A stretch of 29,431 bases of DNA from Lachnospiraceae bacterium (lineage in GTDB: Bacteria; Bacillota_A; Clostridia; Lachnospirales; Lachnospiraceae): positions 1-29,431 of the forward strand of contig JAILPG010000105.1 in assembly GCA_024699595.1 (NCBI GenBank), read 5' to 3'. Below the pieces are notes generated by a model. It did no database searches, was not told the DNA's origin, and saw only the letters and a program-made list of their open reading frames with translations. Position 1 is the first letter of the stretch, and every line of letters begins with the position of its first letter. This document shows positions 23,828-29,431 of the stretch, one piece after another. Both the position numbers and the translations under genes were made by a program.

Positions 23828-24883
23828 TTAAGGTGCGGTAACCATAAATTCCTGTCCGTCCACAAAAACGCTTTTTACCGTATCATCAGCGCTTATAAGG
23901 CCTTCCTCTACATATTCGTACTTATCAGGGACAATACCGCTTTCAAGGTTTTCTATTATCTTTGATACCCTTGGTCCGTGCAGCGGATTGCACTCTCCTA
24001 TGCAGGATATCCTCCCGGAATTGACCTCTGCGATCGCCTGATCACAGGCTCCGTCGAAAGCAACCACCATGATCTCCCCGTCGGAGATATTGCTGCCCAC
24101 TTTTCTGCCTGAAGCCTCTATGGCCTCGATCGCACCAAAAGCTTCATTGTCATTTTCACAGTAAACAACATTGATATCACTGTATTCCCGCAGAAACTTG
24201 GTCATTACGGCACGGCCTTTGGCCACGGTAAAATCACCGGACTCCTCACCGAGCAGATTCCATCCGTATTTTTCCGCTGCATTCCTTAATGCTACGGATC
24301 TTCCTATCTCGGCTGAAGCTCCCTCCGTGCCCATTATGTTCACGATATTGATCTTTGACCCGTCGATTCCCTTGGCTTTGCAGAATTCGTTGATCCACTC
24401 ACAGACCTTAATACCCTCCATCTCAAAGTCAGAACCTACCCAGCAGGTAAAAAGCTCACTGTCTTCAACATCCACCATTCTGTCGACGATGATGACAGGA
24501 ATTGATGCGTCTCTTGCTTCTTCGAGCACCGTATCCCATCCATCCTCGACTACAGGAGCAAGGACGATATAATCCACTCCTTTTTGGATAAAGATACGTA
24601 TGGCTGTGATCTCATTCTGCTGCTTCTGCTGACCGTCGGAATATGAAAGATCATATCCGTTTTCAACGGACAGAGCCTCTTTCATGGAAGCGGTATTGAT
24701 ATTTCGCCAGTCACTCTCTGCGCCGATCTGGGAAAAACCGACACTGATAAGACCATCCTTTGCTTCAGTGGTCTCACCGGATATGGTATCTTCCGGCTCT
24801 TTTTCCCGGGTACATGCGCACAATACACAGAGGAGGACCGATAATACTATATATAATATTTTTCCTGATCTGCGTCTGCTCAT
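23828..24883 (-). CDS. Second sugar ABC transporter substrate-binding lipoprotein (YtfQ-like), 351 aa
   Basis: A signal peptide, MSRRRSGKILYIVLSVLLCV, ends at a lipobox VLCAC. It is followed by a periplasmic-binding-protein fold of the ribose/galactofuranose type: GWDTVLEEARDASIPVIIVD, VGSDFEMEG, MGTEGASAEIGRS, VVYCENDNEAFGAIEA and GECNPLHGP. The protein resembles the first binding protein of the operon but is clearly diverged, so it may bind a different or overlapping sugar. I place the start at ATG 24883; the frame is also open to a GTG at 24892, and neither has a clear Shine-Dalgarno box, suggesting low expression. It is the last gene of the transporter operon, 72 bases after the second permease, and is followed by a strong terminator. 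Confidence 0.88.
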   Translation of the reverse strand: MSRRRSGKILYIVLSVLLCVLCACTREKEPEDTISGETTEAKDGLISVGFSQIGAESDWRNINTASMKEALSVENGYDLSYSDGQQKQQNEITAIRIFIQKGVDYIVLAPVVEDGWDTVLEEARDASIPVIIVDRMVDVEDSELFTCWVGSDFEMEGIKVCEWINEFCKAKGIDGSKINIVNIMGTEGASAEIGRSVALRNAAEKYGWNLLGEESGDFTVAKGRAVMTKFLREYSDINVVYCENDNEAFGAIEAIEASGRKVGSNISDGEIMVVAFDGACDQAIAEVNSGRISCIGECNPLHGPRVSKIIENLESGIVPDKYEYVEEGLISADDTVKSVFVDGQEFMVTAP

Positions 24884-24955
24884 ATTTATCACATCATTTC
24901 TTCGTTTTTGTCAGAAAATGCCATCCGGATAAAACAAACCTGTCCGGTTAAATAC

Positions 24956-25981
24956 TTATTTCTTATTCTTCAGCCTCAATGATGCAAATATACTCTGTAT
25001 TACTATAAACAGGAACAGAAGCGCAGCCGTAAGGATATTCGGCCATGAGCTAGCAAGCTTACCGTTAGTCTTTACTATCGACGAGATGGTACCGTTTATA
25101 AGTACGCCGAAGAAGGAACCTATAACATTACCGACACCGCCGGTAAGCAGCGTACCTCCTATTACGGCCGAGGATATCGCATCCATCTCAAGACCCAGAG
25201 CCTGCTGAACCGATCCTGACATCGTATTGAGCGAGAAACAGATACCGCCTATCGAACACAGGAAGGACGAAAGCACATAAGCTTTCATCTTGATGCTCTT
25301 TGTGCTCAGACCCATCATTGCTGCCGACTGCTCATTGCCGCCGATCGCGTAAAGACTGCGGCCAAATCTCGTATGACGCAGCATGAAGAAGATCACCACA
25401 AGCACTATAAGTGCTATGACTACGTTCACACGGATATAAGGCGCATTGTATACACCTTTGTTATTTGTGTAACCTCCAAACGGAAGCTTTATCTTGAAAT
25501 TAGCCCATGCATAATATAAGGGCGAGCTCTCCTGGGTGATCGATACCTGATCCGTTGATATAACGGCAGTCATACCTCTCGTAAAGAACATGCCCGCCAT
25601 GGACACAATGAACGGCTGTATCTCCAGATAACCTACAAAGAATCCCTGTGCGATACCAAAGACGATACCTATGGCAAGAACTATGAGTATCATGAGAGGT
25701 GCCGGAATACCTTTATTTAATCCGACCGCAAGCAGCATACAGTCCATTGCGACCAGTCCGCCGACCGAAATATCGATTCCGGCAGTTAACATTACGCAGG
25801 TCATTCCGCAGGTGATACAGATAAGACCCGCATTCGTTATCAGGATGTTAAGGAAGGTCTGTAAATGGGTAAATCCCTTGTTTCTGTACAGAATACATCC
25901 CAGACCGTACAGCACGATAAAGAGCAGTATCGTGATCACTAACAAAAGGTTATTACTGTTGATCTTGAATTTACCTTTCAT
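24956..25981 (-). CDS. yjfF: Sugar ABC transporter permease (YjfF-like), 341 aa
   Basis: This is a polytopic permease of the BPD_transp_2 (ribose/RbsC) family. Motifs include MLTAGIDISVGGLVAMDCML, LEIQPFIVSMAGMFFTRGM, RSLYAIGGNEQSAAMMGL and SSAVIGGTLLTGGVGNVIGS. It pairs with the upstream permease to form the membrane channel of a monosaccharide importer. The ATG follows directly on the TAA of the first permease with zero gap. A GGGGGTGG box lies in the end of that gene. The E. coli homologue, YjfF, works with YtfT in galactofuranose uptake; a pentose is equally plausible here. Confidence 0.9.
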   Translation of the reverse strand: MKGKFKINSNNLLLVITILLFIVLYGLGCILYRNKGFTHLQTFLNILITNAGLICITCGMTCVMLTAGIDISVGGLVAMDCMLLAVGLNKGIPAPLMILIVLAIGIVFGIAQGFFVGYLEIQPFIVSMAGMFFTRGMTAVISTDQVSITQESSPLYYAWANFKIKLPFGGYTNNKGVYNAPYIRVNVVIALIVLVVIFFMLRHTRFGRSLYAIGGNEQSAAMMGLSTKSIKMKAYVLSSFLCSIGGICFSLNTMSGSVQQALGLEMDAISSAVIGGTLLTGGVGNVIGSFFGVLINGTISSIVKTNGKLASSWPNILTAALLFLFIVIQSIFASLRLKNKK

Positions 25982-27064
25982 TTATGCCACCCCCTTTGCT
26001 GCTTTGTTCAGATTGCGCTTACGAACATATGCCTTCACCGGAGGTGACTGAATGGCTACTATGATTATGACTATGATCGCCTTGAACACGGGCGCCTGGC
26101 TGGTTGAAACACCCAGAGCGTAAAGTGTAGTGGTAATAGCCTGTATCGTATAGGCTCCTATAACGGAACCTGCAAGGTTAAACTTACCGCCGCCAAGAGA
26201 GTTGCCGCCGAGTGCAACCGCAAGGATCGCATCCATTTCAAGGTAAAGACCGATATTGTTGGAATCTGCCGAGGTTATCCTTGATGAAGCAACTATTCCC
26301 GCTATTCCGGCAAACATTCCGCAGAGGATGTAAGCCATATGTATTATGAGCTTTGAATTAAGTCCCGCTATACGGCTCGCCTTTGAATTGATACCAACGG
26401 ACTGTATATACATTCCGAGTGCGGTCTTTTTTAATACCACCGAAAGAATGGCTATGAAGATCGCTGTGATGATTATCGGTGTGGGAATAGGTCCAAGGAA
26501 GCTTCCGAAGAAACCGAAGGTGCCGTTTCTTACATACACTATAAGGTCATTGCACAGAAGCAGTCCGATGGCTCTCGCCGCTGAATATAAGATCAGGGTC
26601 GCGACCATCGGCTGTATATTAAACCTCGCAACTAAGAGCCCGTTAAAAGCTCCGCAGACGCATCCCATTAAGATACCTGCGATAACGCCGACCATCAGGG
26701 GTACTGCCAGTTCATTTGTGGAAGATACACCGTATCCTGCAAGCAGCATACAGCAGAAAGAAGCACACAGGCTCATGACTGATCCTACGGAGATATCGGT
26801 ACCGGCTGATGCCGATACGACCAGTGTCATTCCGAGGGCTAAAAGAGCTGCCTCCGAACCTCTGTTAAGAATATCTATTATTCTTCCGTACAGGATCGTT
26901 CCGTTACTTGTGGTCTGCTGAAGGGTTATCTTAAAGAAAGTAAGCGGAGCCACTCCTGTTGCCGCATCATGAATGATATTGATCGCCATGACAAGTATCA
27001 TTGCCACGATTGGAAGTAAAAGCGGAGACTTTTTGATCTTATCGATATAATTCTTATTTTTCAT
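25982..27064 (-). CDS. ytfT: Sugar ABC transporter permease (YtfT-like), 360 aa
   Basis: This is a ribose-type permease with about ten helices. Signature parts are LLALGMTLVVSASAGTDISV, LLVARFNIQPMVATLILYSA, MYIQSVGINSKASRIAGLNS and MDAILAVALGGNSLGGG. It forms the membrane channel together with the next gene. The ATG overlaps the end of the ATPase gene by 11 bases, and AGGAGGAG sits within that gene's final codons, so the two are translationally coupled. A Lys/Arg-rich tail ends the protein. Confidence 0.9.
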   Translation of the reverse strand: MKNKNYIDKIKKSPLLLPIVAMILVMAINIIHDAATGVAPLTFFKITLQQTTSNGTILYGRIIDILNRGSEAALLALGMTLVVSASAGTDISVGSVMSLCASFCCMLLAGYGVSSTNELAVPLMVGVIAGILMGCVCGAFNGLLVARFNIQPMVATLILYSAARAIGLLLCNDLIVYVRNGTFGFFGSFLGPIPTPIIITAIFIAILSVVLKKTALGMYIQSVGINSKASRIAGLNSKLIIHMAYILCGMFAGIAGIVASSRITSADSNNIGLYLEMDAILAVALGGNSLGGGKFNLAGSVIGAYTIQAITTTLYALGVSTSQAPVFKAIIVIIIVAIQSPPVKAYVRKRNLNKAAKGVA

Positions 27065-28574
27065 CCTTGTCTCCTCCTGCTATTGATTTCATTACACGTT
27101 CCTCGGTAAGCTCTCCGGTAAGCTCTTCAACTTTTTTGCGGTCTCTCATGATGATCATCCTGCTGCAGGTACGGATCATCTCGGCGATCTCCGAAGAGAT
27201 GAACATTATGCTCTTGCCCTGGGAAGCAAGTTCAAGGATAAGCTTCTGTATCTCTGTCTTGGTACCGACATCAATACCTCTCGTAGGCTCGTCCAGAATG
27301 AGGAAATCCGGATTGGTTGCAAGCCATCTTGCAAGTATTACCTTCTGCTGGTTTCCGCCGGATAACTGCTTTACTAAAGTCTCTCTTCCGGGAGTCTTTA
27401 TCGAAAGCAGGTCTATGTATTTATCCGCCAGCTCATTCTGCTTTGCATAGGGCATAAGCTTAAACATTCCGCTCCTTGACTGGAGTGCAAGGATTATATT
27501 TTCACGAACGGACAGATCTGAGATTATTCCTTCAGCTTTTCTGTCATCAGGAAGCATTCCCATTCCGAGGTTCATTGCATCGATCGGCTGATTGATCTTA
27601 ACATCCTTATCCTTAACCTTAAGGGTTCCGGAATTGGCTTTGTCAGCTCCGTAGATCGCTCTTGCAAGCTCTGAACGGCCGCTTCCAAGGAGTCCTCCTA
27701 CTCCGACAACCTCACCCTTATGTATATCAAGATCGAACGGTCTTATGGTACCCGTATGTCCGAGACCTCTTGCCGATATCTCGATCTCGTCAAAGGTCTT
27801 TCCGGCATCTTCAGACTTGACTGATTTAAGATCATCAAAGTCCTTACCCATCATTGCCGCTACAAGCTTTAATCTCGGAAGCTCTTCTATCGGATACTCA
27901 CCTACGAGCAATCCGTTCCTGAGTACCGTGATCCTGTCACATACCTCATATACCTGTTCAAGGAAATGCGTTACGAAGATGATGCCGACGCCCTTTTCCT
28001 TAAGCATCCTCATGACCTTGAAAAGTTTTAATACTTCTTCATCATCCAGGGAAGATGTAGGTTCATCAAGGATAAGCACCTTGCATTCCATGTCAACGGC
28101 ACGGGCGATAGCTACCATCTGCTGTATGGCAAGTGAATAGTTTTCAAGATTCTGAGTGACATCTACGGAAATCCCAAGCTCATCCATTATCTCCTGAGCC
28201 CGCTTTGTGTAAGCCTTTCTGTCAATGGTCTTCATCTTTGTAAGAGGTTCTCTTCCTATGAACAGATTTTCCGCTACAGAAAGGTTGGGACAGAGATTGA
28301 CCTCCTGATACACCGTGGATATGCCCACATTCTGTGCGTCTTTGGTAGAATGATTCTTTACCTGGCCTTCTATGCCGTCCACATAGATCTCGCCTTCTTC
28401 AAAATCATTGATACCGGTAAGACACTTGATAAGCGTTGATTTTCCGGCTCCGTTCTCGCCCATCAGAGCATGTATCTCGCCCTTTCTCAGGGTGAAATCC
28501 ACATGACTAAGTGCTTTAACTCCCGTGAATGTCATGGATATCTGCTTAGCGTAAAGCACAACATTATCTTCCAC
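27054..28574 (-). CDS. ytfR: Sugar ABC transporter ATP-binding protein, double ATPase (YtfR-like), 506 aa
   Basis: Two ABC ATPase domains lie in one chain, as in RbsA/YtfR. The first has Walker A GENGAGKST and Walker B KVLILDEPTSSLDD. The second has the degenerate Walker A GGLLGSGRSE usual for this family, the signature LSGGNQQK and Walker B FLILDEPTRGIDVG. It powers import through the two downstream permeases. The start is GTG with GGAGG eight bases upstream. It follows the first binding-protein gene across a hairpin-rich 130-base gap, which would lower its level relative to the binding protein. Length is typical. Confidence 0.93.
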   Translation of the reverse strand: MEDNVVLYAKQISMTFTGVKALSHVDFTLRKGEIHALMGENGAGKSTLIKCLTGINDFEEGEIYVDGIEGQVKNHSTKDAQNVGISTVYQEVNLCPNLSVAENLFIGREPLTKMKTIDRKAYTKRAQEIMDELGISVDVTQNLENYSLAIQQMVAIARAVDMECKVLILDEPTSSLDDEEVLKLFKVMRMLKEKGVGIIFVTHFLEQVYEVCDRITVLRNGLLVGEYPIEELPRLKLVAAMMGKDFDDLKSVKSEDAGKTFDEIEISARGLGHTGTIRPFDLDIHKGEVVGVGGLLGSGRSELARAIYGADKANSGTLKVKDKDVKINQPIDAMNLGMGMLPDDRKAEGIISDLSVRENIILALQSRSGMFKLMPYAKQNELADKYIDLLSIKTPGRETLVKQLSGGNQQKVILARWLATNPDFLILDEPTRGIDVGTKTEIQKLILELASQGKSIMFISSEIAEMIRTCSRMIIMRDRKKVEELTGELTEERVMKSIAGGDKDEK

Positions 28575-28607
28575 GTTCTATTCCTCCGTTAATAATCGTT
28601 TGTTTAC

Positions 28608-28631
28608 CGTAAGCTTAACTTTGCGCTTACG
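28608..28631 (-). other. Second hairpin in the binding protein-ATPase gap
   Basis: CGTAAGC and GCTTACG form a seven-pair inverted repeat around a ten-base loop, downstream (in transcription) of the larger hairpin at 28639-28664 and about 35 bases before the GTG start of the ATPase gene. It could influence mRNA decay or translation of the ATPase; no T-run follows. Confidence 0.35.
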
Positions 28632-28638
28632 ATAAAAT

Positions 28639-28664
28639 CGGGAGGGAGCAATAACTCCCTCCCG
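28639..28664 (-). terminator. Attenuating hairpin after the first binding-protein gene
   Basis: On the minus strand GGGAGGGAG and CTCCCTCCC pair around a six-base loop, with a further C-G pair at the base, followed by GATTTTATC. It lies about 40 bases past the stop of the binding-protein gene, inside the operon. Partial termination or 3'-end stabilisation here is a known way to keep binding protein in excess over ATPase and permeases. Confidence 0.65.
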
Positions 28665-28704
28665 GATCTTACATTTTAAAGCAAAACTGCTCTGTCAGTT
28701 CTTC

Positions 28705-29431
28705 TTAGTACTGAGCCTCGATAACCTCGTCAGTAACCTCGATCATAGACATTGCATTTCCGTTAACTGAGAAGTCAACGATCTGATCTGCAAGTGCATA
28801 CCAGTTATCGGGAACAAGGATTTCCTTCTCAGGTGTTCCGCCAGCTTCAAGAGTCTTGATAACTTCCTCAACTGTAGGAGCTGCAAGAGGGTTACACTCG
28901 AAGTCTGCCGTGATCTTTCCAGCCTGAACGTCCTTAAGACCTGCTGTACAAGCATCATAAGAGATAAGGATTACATCGTTGCCAGGTCCGTATGTAACAC
29001 CGGCATTGTCCATAGCTGTCATAGCACCGAATGCTTCGTTATCGTTCTCACAAACAACAACGTTGAACTTGCCTTCGTATGACTTACAGAAGGACTCCAT
29101 AACTTCCTGTCCGCCTGCCTCTGTGAAGTCACCGGTCTGCTGATCAAGAACTGTCCAGCCTTCTCTGCTAGCGATCTCATTGAATCCATCGGTACGTCCG
29201 ATCTGAGCTGAAGAACCGATCGTTCCCTGAATGATCAGAGCGTTGATCTCGCTGATGCCCTGAGCATCTGCATAAGCCTTAAGCCATTCGCCTGCTGCAA
29301 GACCTTCTGTTAAGAAGTCTGAGCCTACCCATGAAACATACTTGTCAGAATCTTCGATAGTACGGTCGATAACGATTACAGGGATTCCTGCTTCTTCGCA
29401 CTCGGTAAGTACTGTATCCCAACCTGTTGAA
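28705..29431 (-). CDS. ytfQ: Sugar ABC transporter substrate-binding protein (YtfQ-like), 5' end outside the window
   Basis: The minus-strand frame is open to the window edge, giving about 241 C-terminal residues; the signal peptide is not in view. It shows the YtfQ/RbsB pattern: GWDTVLTECEEAGIPVIVID, WVGSDFLTEGLAAGEWLK, IQGTIGSSAQIGRTDGF, TGDFTEAGGQEVMESF and VVVCENDNEAFGAMTAMD. It should capture a monosaccharide outside the membrane and deliver it to the two permeases. Codon use looks more biased towards a small preferred set than in the following genes, in line with high expression. It stands first among the transporter genes in view, followed by an attenuating hairpin. Substrate (galactofuranose, arabinose, xylose or similar) is inferred from family only. 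Confidence 0.9.
   Translation of the reverse strand, partial: STGWDTVLTECEEAGIPVIVIDRTIEDSDKYVSWVGSDFLTEGLAAGEWLKAYADAQGISEINALIIQGTIGSSAQIGRTDGFNEIASREGWTVLDQQTGDFTEAGGQEVMESFCKSYEGKFNVVVCENDNEAFGAMTAMDNAGVTYGPGNDVILISYDACTAGLKDVQAGKITADFECNPLAAPTVEEVIKTLEAGGTPEKEILVPDNWYALADQIVDFSVNGNAMSMIEVTDEVIEAQY

Noticed and set aside
23516..23965. Plus-strand frame crossing from the sce7726 gene into the second binding-protein gene
   Set aside because: It runs antisense through two real genes, a promoter and a terminator, and shows no family resemblance.
26346..26921. Open plus-strand frame of 191 codons opposite the YtfT-like permease
   Set aside because: It lies fully antisense to a permease with clear family motifs, has the composition of a mirrored coding strand and no ribosome binding site or recognisable motif.
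1..29431. CRISPR arrays, tRNA or rRNA genes, IS elements, prophage
   Set aside because: No regularly spaced repeats, cloverleaf-like segments, ribosomal RNA stretches, transposase or integrase motifs were seen on either strand.

Overview
The window looks like a chromosomal segment of a gut or rumen Lachnospiraceae bacterium, in the Butyrivibrio / Pseudobutyrivibrio / Roseburia neighbourhood. The assignment rests on gene content and style: GH3 and GH5 plant-glycan enzymes, a YtfQ-type pentose/hexose ABC importer, Mrp/Mbh-type ion-transport subunits, a LUD protein, strong AGGAGG ribosome binding sites and moderate GC. I see no rRNA, tRNA, CRISPR array, IS element, phage gene or plasmid origin. 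Every protein gene except one (a potassium channel at 16.5-17.7 kb) is on the minus strand, so transcription runs mostly from high to low coordinates. No gene-free stretch exceeds about 165 bases.

Region A (1-6745): read in transcription order, a GH3 beta-xylosidase/beta-glucosidase, a xylulokinase, a FucI-fold sugar isomerase with its own promoter, a strong terminator hairpin, a LUD-domain protein, and the 5' part of an MBOAT (AlgI-type) O-acyltransferase. The first three form a pentose-release and catabolism unit. It has neither a classical XylA nor AraA, so the FucI-family protein is the candidate isomerase.

Region B (6746-16345): a ten-gene, tightly packed (often overlapping) Mrp/Mbh-type membrane operon. 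The order is MrpE, MrpF, MrpG, MbhD (DUF4040), an MbhE-MrpB fusion, MrpC, MrpD and three further NuoL/M/N-like antiporter subunits. This gives four antiporter-type subunits, yet there is no hydrogenase, ferredoxin or NADH-dehydrogenase module in the window. A good sigma-A-type promoter precedes mrpE, followed by two nearly identical palindromes. A voltage-gated K+ channel is transcribed divergently.

Region C (17729-23745): a probable operon with mixed content: sce7726-family nuclease-fold protein, cyclophilin, GH5 cellulase lipoprotein, tandem AAA+ protein (CbbX/SpoVK type), a 39-residue membrane microprotein, and a RACo/RamA-like ASKHA ATPase. The microprotein stop is coupled to a TTG start of the ASKHA gene.

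Region D (23744-29431): a sugar ABC importer of the YtfQ/YtfR/YtfT/YjfF type. It has a highly expressed-looking first binding protein (cut by the window end), a hairpin-rich gap, the double ATPase, two permeases, a second divergent lipoprotein binding protein and a clear terminator. Regions A, C and D together suggest extracellular and intracellular breakdown of hemicellulose or beta-glucan with import of released monosaccharides; region B would supply ion-gradient homeostasis.
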